Below the pieces are notes generated by a model. The model saw only the letters and a program-made list of their open reading frames with translations, did no database searches and was not told the DNA's origin. Shown here piece after piece: positions 1 through 5,480 of a DNA stretch of 6,265 bases. The stretch lies in contig JBBRHH010000379.1 in NCBI GenBank assembly GCA_038222915.1, positions 1-6,265 on the forward strand. The letters run 5' to 3'. The position numbers and the translations under genes were made by a program. Source of the stretch: JBBRHH01 sp038222915 (lineage in GTDB: Bacteria; Planctomycetota; Phycisphaerae; Tepidisphaerales; Tepidisphaeraceae). How positions within the stretch are numbered: position 1 is the stretch's first letter; each line of letters opens with the position of its first letter.

Positions 1-1392
1 CATGATTACCACGAAGTCCATCACGTCGATCACATAATCCAGCGCGGTCAGGGGCGTCGCCGGGTTCAGGGCCACGCCCGCCTTCATGCCGTGCTCGCGA
101 ATGAGGCTCAGTGTGCGGTCCAGGTGTGTCGAAGACTCCGCATGCACCGAAATCTGTTCGACGCCGATTTTCGCCAGCTCGCGAATGAACAGCTCGTTGT
201 TCTCCACCATCAGATGCACGTCGAAGGGCAGGGCAGTCCTGGGCCGAAGCTGTTCCAGGATCCCGAGGCCCATCGGCATATTCGGCGCGAAGTGCGCATC
301 CATCAGATCGAAATGAAACAGATCCGCACCGGCCAATTCGAGCCGGCATGCGTGCGACTCGAAGTTCAACATGTCGGCGCACATCATTGAAGGGGCGATT
401 TGCACCTGCGCTGCAAGTTGTGGCTTTGACGCGGCAACGGCCGGAGACTTCATCCCCGTCTTCGCCTCATGCAAAAATGCGCCGCGAAGATATTGCAACG
501 ACTCGCGCAGCATCTGTTCCAGTTGCGGATCGGAATAATCCCGCCCGAGCTTCGGCCCGCCGATTTCGAGGTAGCCAACGATCGTGCTGACCGGCAATTC
601 GTTGGCACGGGCAAACAAGCGGTCGCGGAAATCCTCGACCTTCACAATCCCTTTTTCCCGCTCGGCGGGTGAAAATCCGAATGTCGAATTGAACATTTTA
701 TCGGTGTTTTTCAGATGCAGTTCGCTGGTGTACGGCAATGCCGCCTCGAACAACTGCATGTTGTCGAACTTCACCTGCTTCGATGCGTCGGCATAGCCGT
801 GGGCGATGTCGAGGCAGTATCCGACTTTCGACGTGGACTGCGGATTGGCCGCATGATACGCGTTGAGCTCCTGCGCCATGTCGCGCATCTCATCGGGCAG
901 GGTTGGCGGCTCGGCGAGGCATGACATGGGCTCAATGGACAGCCACTCCACGCCTTCGTTCGCCGCCACCCGCATCAGCTCTTTCATGTGCTGTACATAG
1001 GTTCTGATGCCGGCGGGCTTGCATCCCATTCGATCGCGAACAAGCGCCCCCGGATTGGAGCCCACTGATTTCGCTCCCACCAGATTGCCGACATGAATCA
1101 GGCGTTCGTAATTCTTCCGCGCCACCTCGACCCAGCCCGGCCCATCTTCGCGAAAGAATCCACCCAGTTCGCGATGTGCGGTAAAGATGCTGTCGATCAC
1201 CAGGCCGTGATCCTCGGCCTTTCGCCGGAGCTCTACAAAATAGGCATCGGGGAGCTGATAGATTTCAAAGAAGGTGCCAAGCTGAACGTGACGCACCTGC
1301 TCCTGGGCCATCAGCCGGAAAAGCCAGTCATAGGAGTAGCGGTATTCAATCGGGTCGGTTTTCAGCCCAAGCTCTAGCGACAGTGCGGCCAC
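1..1392 (-). CDS. Two-domain fusion: xylose-isomerase-like TIM barrel + ribulose-phosphate/allulose-6-phosphate 3-epimerase (3' end outside window)
   Basis: One open frame of 464 codons with no stop down to the left edge. Residues 1-305 look like a sugar phosphate isomerase/epimerase (AP-endonuclease-2 / xylose-isomerase-like fold). The expected metal-ligand positions are E154 (LSIEPM), D195 with H198 (CLDIAHG), H226 (ELHLKN) and E276 (YLEIGG). Residues 306-328 form an Ala/Lys/Pro-rich linker. From V330 a second barrel begins with IAPSMMCAD and continues with HFDLMDAHFAPN, DVHLMVEN, SVHAE and VALNPATPL. These are ribulose-phosphate 3-epimerase family signatures, with S335, H360, D362 and H393 at the catalytic/metal positions. 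The start IAPSMMCADML resembles the allulose-6-phosphate epimerase branch (AlsE) as much as Rpe. The reading stops just before the family's VNPGFGGQ loop, so the last catalytic Asp and the phosphate grip are not visible. The GTG start is chosen because AGAGGA lies 8 bases upstream; a stop lies in frame at 1441-1443 and no ATG falls between. Family identities are firm; the substrate is unknown. Confidence 0.88.
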   Translation of the reverse strand, partial: MAALSLELGLKTDPIEYRYSYDWLFRLMAQEQVRHVQLGTFFEIYQLPDAYFVELRRKAEDHGLVIDSIFTAHRELGGFFREDGPGWVEVARKNYERLIHVGNLVGAKSVGSNPGALVRDRMGCKPAGIRTYVQHMKELMRVAANEGVEWLSIEPMSCLAEPPTLPDEMRDMAQELNAYHAANPQSTSKVGYCLDIAHGYADASKQVKFDNMQLFEAALPYTSELHLKNTDKMFNSTFGFSPAEREKGIVKVEDFRDRLFARANELPVSTIVGYLEIGGPKLGRDYSDPQLEQMLRESLQYLRGAFLHEAKTGMKSPAVAASKPQLAAQVQIAPSMMCADMLNFESHACRLELAGADLFHFDLMDAHFAPNMPMGLGILEQLRPRTALPFDVHLMVENNELFIRELAKIGVEQISVHAESSTHLDRTLSLIREHGMKAGVALNPATPLTALDYVIDVMDFVVIM

Positions 1393-1400
1393 GGTTGCAT

Positions 1401-1406
1401 TCCTCT
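1401..1406 (-). promoter_or_regulatory. Shine-Dalgarno for the fused epimerase gene
   Basis: AGAGGA on the minus strand ends 8 bases before the GTG at 1392. It decides the start: an ATG at 1400-1398 directly abuts the site and opens an out-of-frame reading of only eight codons, so it is not a credible start. Confidence 0.6.
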
Positions 1407-1467
1407 TAAAACTGCCCCCTTCCGAGCGAATCAGGATACGTCAATATATAGCGCAGATTCAATCGGC

Positions 1468-2289
1468 CTAGACATACGGAAAACGGTCGGTCATTGGCGC
1501 CTTGGCCAGCTCATACAGAAAATCGCCAAGCCGGCCGGTCAGCAGGTTCAACAGCGCTTTTCCCTTTTGGGCCGACGAGCCAGTGGGATCGCCCACGCCC
1601 GTGTCATTCGTCAGCAGGTGCCAGGGGCGGGTAATTGTTATCCATCCCTTGTTGATGGCATCAAACTGCGTTGGGTTGCCGGTTCCAGGCCCGGCAAGTT
1701 CCATGTGCACCAGGTCGGGCCGCAATTCCATCATCAGGCTGGTTTCGACCTCATCCGCATGCTCGCCGGGGTGGGCGAAGATGTTTGGATATTCGTCGTT
1801 GGCCATGCGGAACCAGTCGCAGACACACAAGAACATCTTTGTCTGATGATGCAGCTCACGCGTGAGCGGTTTGAGCTCGTTGCCCCCATGCCCGTTCAGC
1901 AAGACGAGCTTGCGAAGCCCCTGCCGCTGCAGCGCATCCGCCAGATCACCGATCAGCTTGAGCAGCGTTGTCGGTGTAACGCTCAGCGCGAGCGCCCCCT
2001 TTACGTGCAAGTGGTTCGTATTCACGCCAAACGGCATGGCCGGCAGCAGCAGCACTTTTGCGCCGCGCGCCGTTGCATGTGCGCAGGCGCGCTTTCCGAT
2101 GGCTTCGACCTGGAAGTTGTCGGTCCCATAAGGCAGGTGGTAGTTGTGGGGCTCGGTCGCGCCAAACGGAAGAACGGCGACGTCGAAGGTTTGACTGGCG
2201 ACGAATTTGTGTGATTGCTCGGCAAGTGTGAATTGGTCCATTTCTGCATTGGAAAGGCAGCCTGTGATTTTTGCAATTGCCGCCGACAC
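1468..2289 (-). CDS. Creatininase-family metal-dependent amidohydrolase
   Basis: Member of the creatininase / creatinine amidohydrolase family: cytoplasmic enzymes that use a dinuclear metal site to open cyclic amides or remove formyl-type groups (creatininase, FAPy deformylase ArfB, mycofactocin peptidase MftE). Counting from the GTG at 2289, the metal-site motif is GATEPHNYHLPYGTD (E46, H48, D57), followed by NGHGGNE (H134) and HADEVETS (H177, E182). The 273 residues fit the family. HGGN in place of the HYEN of true creatininase argues against creatinine as substrate, so the reaction is left open. The start is uncertain: GTG 2289 has only a weak ACGGGA upstream, while ATG at 2241 (residue 17) would give an N-terminus closer to family length. 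The gene ends with TAG 75 bases before the fused epimerase gene on the same strand and is probably co-transcribed with it. Confidence 0.88.
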   Translation of the reverse strand: MSAAIAKITGCLSNAEMDQFTLAEQSHKFVASQTFDVAVLPFGATEPHNYHLPYGTDNFQVEAIGKRACAHATARGAKVLLLPAMPFGVNTNHLHVKGALALSVTPTTLLKLIGDLADALQRQGLRKLVLLNGHGGNELKPLTRELHHQTKMFLCVCDWFRMANDEYPNIFAHPGEHADEVETSLMMELRPDLVHMELAGPGTGNPTQFDAINKGWITITRPWHLLTNDTGVGDPTGSSAQKGKALLNLLTGRLGDFLYELAKAPMTDRFPYV

Positions 2290-2319
2290 GATGTCCCGTC
2301 AGTCTAAATGTCTCTGGTA

Positions 2320-2331
2320 GCAACCTGTTGC
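2320..2331. repeat. Short dyad GCAAC-CT-GTTGC in the divergent spacer
   Basis: Perfect 5-base inverted arms around a 2-base centre. It lies 30 bases upstream of the creatininase GTG and about 120 bases upstream of the glycosyltransferase ATG. The position suits a repressor or activator half-site pair, but arms this short also occur by chance. Confidence 0.25.
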
Positions 2332-2381
2332 GACCGATGTATCTTGTGTAACGTGCAGACAGTTCGTGCGCGGAGATTCCA

Positions 2382-2416
2382 ATGGGCAGGGATGCTGATC
2401 CGGGTCACCCGCCCAT
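2382..2416 (+). promoter_or_regulatory. Possible hairpin in the glycosyltransferase 5' leader
   Basis: ATGGGC-A-GGG pairs with CCC-GCCCAT to give nine base pairs with one bulged A and a loop of about 16 bases, ending 33 bases before the ATG at 2450. No T-run follows, so it is not a terminator. It would be in the leader only if transcription starts upstream of 2382. It could affect expression of the glycosyltransferase or simply be structured spacer. Confidence 0.35.
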
Positions 2417-2449
2417 TTGTGCCTTTGATTCGAAAGAGATTATCGGCCG

Positions 2450-3724
2450 ATGCGTGTTGCCCTGATTTCATATGAATATCCGCCACAGCAGGGCTACGGC
2501 GGAGTCGGCACGTATACGTTTCGCCTCGCAGGCGGCCTGGGTCGCTTTGGGCATGAGGTCGTGGTGCTGGCCGGGCCGAGTGACGAACCCGAAATCCCGC
2601 AACCCAACGTTACCGTTCACCGGATCCCGGCCCAATACGGGGAAGGCCTCCGCTGGCGCGCTCTGCGATTCGCTTACTGGCGATTTCTCTCGCCCTTGAT
2701 GAACTGGTCCAACCGAGGTGTGTGGCACTGGCTGCGCTGGGACCTGGCGACCTGCGAAGCGCTTCAGGAGATCGACCGCAAGACGCCTTTTGATGTTGTG
2801 GAAGCTCCGGAGCACGCCGCCAACGGTTTTTTTGCCGGTCAATTGCAGCGCTGGCCAACCGTCATTCGCACGCATGGTCCATGGGACCTCTTCTTTCGGG
2901 TCAACCGCACGAAAGGCGCAACGCTGAACCGGGTGCTGGCTTATCTTGAGCGGCAAAGCGCGCGGTATGCCCACACACTGACTTCGCCAAGCCATACGAT
3001 GGCGGGATTCATCCAAAATCACTGGCAGCTGGCGCAGGCGCCGCGCGTCCTGGCGAACTTCATGGACGTGCCAAGGCAGCGCCCTGCCCTGCCCGGCCCT
3101 AAGGAACCGCAGCGGATTTTGTGCGCCGGCCGAATCGAGCGATTCAAGGGTCAGGATGTTCTTGTGCGGGCATTTGCCAAAATCGCCCAGGCACATCCAC
3201 AGGCCGAGCTGCTGTTGGTGGGGCCGGATCAATGGTCGCCAAGCCAGCCGTTCTCCGACGTGTTGCGTACGCTCGTCAAAGACCCGGCCGTCCGATCGCG
3301 CATCCATCTCATCGGACCGCTGACGCTTCGCGCAGTGCAGGACGAGCTGAACAAATGCGCACTGGCGGCCGTCTGCAGCAGCGGGTTTGAAAGTTTTTCG
3401 TTCAGCACGCTGGAAGCGATGGCCGCGGGACGACCTATCGTCGCGAGTGCAAGCGGGGCAATTCCGGAACTTCTCGCGGGCGGCCGGTGCGGAATGCTGT
3501 CGCCTCCGGGCAACGTTGATGAGCTGGCGCGGAATATGAGCGAGCTTTTGTCGGACCGCGCGCTGGCTGCCTCTTACGCGGCGGCGGCGCACGCCCGCGC
3601 GCGCGAAACGTACGACACGCTCGCGGTGATGCCTGGATTTATTGAAATGTACGCGCGGACCCGGGAGTGCTTCAGTGGAACCACGGAATTCCCTGAGCGA
3701 ACGGCGCGCTTGCAAACGGCATAG
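2450..3724 (+). CDS. Family 4 glycosyltransferase (GT-B fold)
   Basis: A 424-residue GT4 enzyme, the retaining class that transfers a sugar from a nucleotide-sugar donor to a lipid-linked glycan, polysaccharide or small acceptor, usually at the inner face of the cytoplasmic membrane. The N-terminal acceptor domain opens MRVALISYEYPP followed by the glycine loop GYGGVGTY (residues 15-22). THGPWD around H142 fits the usual active-site histidine. The C-terminal donor domain begins with ILCAGRIERFKGQD (R228, K233 at the phosphate-binding positions) and carries LLLVGP, then the EX7E motif GFESFSFSTLEAMA (E314, E322) and GRPIVAS.SGAIPELL. There is no signal peptide or clear membrane segment. Only a weak purine stretch (AAAGAGA) precedes the ATG. 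The gene is alone on its strand, so no neighbouring polysaccharide cluster narrows donor or acceptor. A 419-codon open frame on the opposite strand is an Arg/His-rich shadow. Confidence 0.93.
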   Translation: MRVALISYEYPPQQGYGGVGTYTFRLAGGLGRFGHEVVVLAGPSDEPEIPQPNVTVHRIPAQYGEGLRWRALRFAYWRFLSPLMNWSNRGVWHWLRWDLATCEALQEIDRKTPFDVVEAPEHAANGFFAGQLQRWPTVIRTHGPWDLFFRVNRTKGATLNRVLAYLERQSARYAHTLTSPSHTMAGFIQNHWQLAQAPRVLANFMDVPRQRPALPGPKEPQRILCAGRIERFKGQDVLVRAFAKIAQAHPQAELLLVGPDQWSPSQPFSDVLRTLVKDPAVRSRIHLIGPLTLRAVQDELNKCALAAVCSSGFESFSFSTLEAMAAGRPIVASASGAIPELLAGGRCGMLSPPGNVDELARNMSELLSDRALAASYAAAAHARARETYDTLAVMPGFIEMYARTRECFSGTTEFPERTARLQTA

Positions 3725-3742
3725 CAAAAAACCCTGATCAGG
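3725..3742 (-). terminator. Weak candidate terminator at a convergent junction
   Basis: The 13 bases between the glycosyltransferase TAG and the stop of the membrane-protein gene contain most of the perfect palindrome CCTGATCAGG (3733-3742). On the minus strand this is followed by G and six T. As a hairpin the stem would be only three pairs around a GATC loop, too weak for a confident intrinsic terminator; the T-run and the tail-to-tail position are what suggest it. Confidence 0.25.
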
Positions 3743-4280
3743 CGGCCTTCACGAACGCCTCGATCCTGTCCACGATTTCATCCGTGCGATCACGGTCATA
3801 ATAGAAATCATCGAGCCGGCAGCGCGCGGGTTTCGCGTCGGCCAGTTCATAATCAATCTCAATGATGCCCTTGCGATCCCAGCGCCGCTTGTCCAGCCGC
3901 GTGATTGCTTCGAGCGGAATTGCAGGATGGCCTGGGATGTGCAGGACGTTGTTCGCCAGGCGGTATTCGCCGCGGGACATGTACAACGCGCGCCCAATCA
4001 GAAGCAGCGCCAGCGGCGGCAGGATCACTGCGAATCCCTTGTTCATCGGGATGTCAAAGCCCGGATGCGGCAGAGGAAGCGTCGGATCCTTCTCGGCCGC
4101 CACGAACTCTGCGTTCTGCCGTGGATAGACAAAAAAACCGTGGTAGATGCAGGCGATGCCAAAGCCAAGAAAAAGCAGTGCCACTCCGATCAGCTTTCCA
4201 CGGTGCCATTTCCCCGGCGTGGCGATGATCTCGGCGGATGCGCTGGAGGGGGTAGTGCGCACTTGCGATTCATTTGCCAT
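3738..4280 (-). CDS. Two-pass membrane protein with a cytoplasmic C-terminal domain, function unknown
   Basis: A 180-residue protein I do not recognise by name. The N-terminus is Ser/Thr-rich and ends in a basic KWHRGK, followed by a membrane segment (about 30-52, LIGVALLFLGFGIACIY...), an extracytoplasmic loop rich in Pro (about 53-80) and a second membrane segment (about 82-101, GFAVILPPLALLLIGRALYM). The last 80 residues are soluble and charged, with alternating short beta-like stretches (EYRLANNVLHIPG, IPLEAITRLDKR, GIIEIDYELAD) and a final amphipathic helix. This layout resembles bacterial membrane proteins with a PH-like domain, which is inference only. The ATG at 4280 is preferred: GGAG lies 10 bases upstream, against only 4 for an in-frame TTG at 4286. 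It begins 2 bases after the stop of the upstream gene, which suggests translational coupling. Confidence 0.75.
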   Translation of the reverse strand: MANESQVRTTPSSASAEIIATPGKWHRGKLIGVALLFLGFGIACIYHGFFVYPRQNAEFVAAEKDPTLPLPHPGFDIPMNKGFAVILPPLALLLIGRALYMSRGEYRLANNVLHIPGHPAIPLEAITRLDKRRWDRKGIIEIDYELADAKPARCRLDDFYYDRDRTDEIVDRIEAFVKAA

Positions 4281-4282
4281 GT

Positions 4283-4528
4283 TCAATTCGCTCCACCTTT
4301 TCCAACCTTGTCATTTGAATTGCGCAGGGCGTCCAACAGCAGTCCTTTCACGCGATCAGTCGCCACCAGTGCGCCGCGCAATGCCCGCTCGCCGGAAATC
4401 TGCTGCTCGGGAGTGAGGGTCGAGCGCGCTCGATTTACGTCAGCGTGACCGCGCTGCAGTACCGACAAAGCGCGGTCGATGCGCTGACCCGCCTGCGCCA
4501 GCAATTCGTTCTTTGAAGCGTCTTGCAT
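4283..4528 (-). CDS. Small helical protein, function unknown
   Basis: An 81-residue soluble protein with no recognised family. It has no cysteine, no tryptophan and no membrane segment. It reads as two or three amphipathic helices (about residues 5-38 and 40-70, e.g. AGQRIDRALSVLQRG and ALRGALVATDRVKGLLLDAL) split by TPEQQ, with a Gly/Lys/Asn tail. No clear Shine-Dalgarno precedes the ATG at 4528; a 6-bp stem-loop lies just upstream instead. The case for a real gene is positional: it fills the space between two same-strand genes, and its TGA is 2 bases before the next ATG. It may act with the membrane protein encoded downstream. Alternative: a spurious frame, since codon evidence alone is not decisive. 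Confidence 0.6.
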   Translation of the reverse strand: MQDASKNELLAQAGQRIDRALSVLQRGHADVNRARSTLTPEQQISGERALRGALVATDRVKGLLLDALRNSNDKVGKGGAN

Positions 4529-4541
4529 CCGCAGAGTTTAT

Positions 4542-4559
4542 CAAGGCGGCGTGGCCTTG
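4542..4559 (-). repeat. Intercistronic stem-loop
   Basis: CAAGGC and GCCTTG form a perfect 6-bp stem with a 6-base loop in the 44-base gap between the 249-residue and 81-residue genes, 13 bases before the ATG at 4528. On the transcribed strand the T-run comes before the stem, not after it, so it does not look like a terminator. It could be a processing or translation-control element, or chance. Confidence 0.3.
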
Positions 4560-4572
4560 CAAAAAGAACCGA

Positions 4573-5322
4573 CTATGAACGCGACGCAATCGCGGTCGAG
4601 ATCGGCTTCAGGACCTTTGGCACCACATGAGCCGAGCAGAGACCATCTGCGCGATCGAAGATATGTGCGAAAACCGCATCCAGCGATTCCTTGGGCCGAT
4701 CGCCCCAGTAGCGGCGAACGGTCAGATAGAGGCTGAGCTCTTCCTCGGAATAGTCGCCGGTGCGGACCTGGTAGTTGTCGGTGCGGGTGATGACGTCCAG
4801 CCGCGCCTGCAGGCGGCAGTCGTCGCTGAGTGCAACTGCGACGCTTGGCTGAACATCGACTGGCCGAGCCCCTTCTTCATCCAGCAGGCAACCGAGCGGC
4901 GATCCATCGAAAAGGCTCTCGATCACCACTTCATCGTGATTGCCACGGAAGGACAGATCAAAGCCGAAGAGGGCCTCCATGTGCTCAATCTCAAGGGGGC
5001 TGATGCCGAGGTAGTGCGGAGCAAGCTCGAGAACAAAGGTGTGGAAGGCCAGAGCGTCGTCCAGCGTCGGCGGATTCACAAAGCCCGCAACCAGACGTTT
5101 CGCCTCCAGGCGGACCCAACGATATACCCCGGTGCGACGATCTTCTTCGAGATTAAAGTCCCCATTGTCACATTTGCGAAAGTTCAACAGCGCTGGGAAT
5201 TCCTTCTGCAGCCGCTCGAAAAAATGCAGCAGGGTTTCCCGGGTGTGCGGAAGGTTTAATTGCGTACTCAGACGAAGATTGACGTAAAAATCCTGGCAAA
5301 ATGATGCATAAGAATGCGACAT
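4573..5322 (-). CDS. Soluble acidic protein of unknown function
   Basis: A 249-residue protein without signal peptide or membrane segment and with no family I can name. It looks like an ordered alpha/beta protein. The N-terminal part reads YASFCQDFYVNLRLSTQLNLP, then a helix (RETLLHFFERLQKEFP), then a strongly polar segment FRKCDNGDFNLEEDR and VYRWVRLEAKRLVAGFVNPP. The centre has EHMEALFGFDLSFRGNHDEVV. The C-terminal half contains TRTDNYQVRTGDYSEEELSLYLTVRRYW. Several exposed-looking aromatic and acidic residues give it the feel of a conserved protein rather than a random frame. A longer frame starts at ATG 5334, but its first codons (ATG GAG GAG) are themselves the Shine-Dalgarno GGAGGAG for the ATG at 5322, so the shorter start is chosen. 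It leads a block of three same-strand unknown genes and is divergent from holA. Confidence 0.82.
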   Translation of the reverse strand: MSHSYASFCQDFYVNLRLSTQLNLPHTRETLLHFFERLQKEFPALLNFRKCDNGDFNLEEDRRTGVYRWVRLEAKRLVAGFVNPPTLDDALAFHTFVLELAPHYLGISPLEIEHMEALFGFDLSFRGNHDEVVIESLFDGSPLGCLLDEEGARPVDVQPSVAVALSDDCRLQARLDVITRTDNYQVRTGDYSEEELSLYLTVRRYWGDRPKESLDAVFAHIFDRADGLCSAHVVPKVLKPISTAIASRS

Positions 5323-5325
5323 ACT

Positions 5326-5332
5326 CTCCTCC
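5326..5332 (-). promoter_or_regulatory. Strong Shine-Dalgarno that fixes the start at 5322
   Basis: GGAGGAG on the minus strand, with its GGAGG core 5 bases from the ATG at 5322. It overlaps the codons of an upstream in-frame ATG at 5334, so the longer call would include the ribosome binding site as coding sequence. Confidence 0.75.
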
Positions 5333-5443
5333 ATTCATGCCCATAGTCAGCACGGTCCGATTAGCCGATCCATCGACAGATCACCCGCGTTTCCCACAAA
5401 ATCGATTCTGCGCCACACTCCTGCCACCTTCCGGAGCGCAACG

Positions 5444-5472
5444 TTGACGTGAAACCGTCCGGTTCATACAAC
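5444..5472 (+). promoter_or_regulatory. Sigma70-type promoter for holA
   Basis: TTGACG (5444-5449, five of six matches to the -35 consensus), a 17-base spacer and TACAAC (5467-5472, four of six to the -10 consensus). A start about 6-8 bases after the -10 falls at 5478-5481, at or next to the holA ATG at 5481. That implies a leaderless or nearly leaderless message, in agreement with the missing Shine-Dalgarno. Seen: the hexamers and spacing. Inferred: activity and start point. Confidence 0.5.
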
Positions 5473-5476
5473 CGTC
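5453..5476. repeat. Three AACCG half-sites over the holA promoter
   Basis: The direct repeat AACCGTC occurs at 5453-5459 and 5470-5476, 17 bases apart. An inverted copy CGGTT lies between them (5460-5464), giving AACCG-TC-CGGTT-CATAC-AACCG. The cluster covers the spacer and the -10 element, where a repressor would block RNA polymerase. Possible operator; no known binding consensus is assigned. Confidence 0.3.
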
Positions 5477-5480
5477 TGTA

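Noticed and set aside
385..387. Internal ATG at the start of the RPE-like domain as an independent gene start
   Set aside because: The frame is continuous with the upstream barrel, no Shine-Dalgarno precedes it, and the family's first strand (VQIAPS) would be cut.
1393..1467. TATATATTGACG in the gap before the fused epimerase as a promoter
   Set aside because: TTGACG has no acceptable -10 at 16-18 bases, and the TATATA box has no -35 at the right distance. I prefer co-transcription with the creatininase gene.
1567..2214. 215-codon plus-strand frame opposite the creatininase gene
   Set aside because: The minus strand encodes unmistakable creatininase motifs; this is an antisense shadow.
2304..2486. 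60-codon minus-strand frame just upstream of the creatininase gene, possible small leader gene
   Set aside because: It overlaps the start of the glycosyltransferase, has no Shine-Dalgarno that I can see and its protein looks random.
2468..3727. 419-codon open frame on the minus strand opposite the glycosyltransferase
   Set aside because: Its translation is Arg/His/Gln-rich with no motif or domain, and the other strand carries clear GT4 signatures. It is a by-product of GC-rich codon use.
4542..4572. Stem-loop plus T-run between the 249- and 81-residue genes as a terminator
   Set aside because: In the direction of transcription the T-run precedes the stem, the wrong order for an intrinsic terminator, and the stem is only six pairs.
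4627..5259. 210-codon plus-strand frame opposite the unknown 249-residue gene
   Set aside because: The minus-strand gene has a strong Shine-Dalgarno and a more protein-like composition; this frame shows no recognisable domain.
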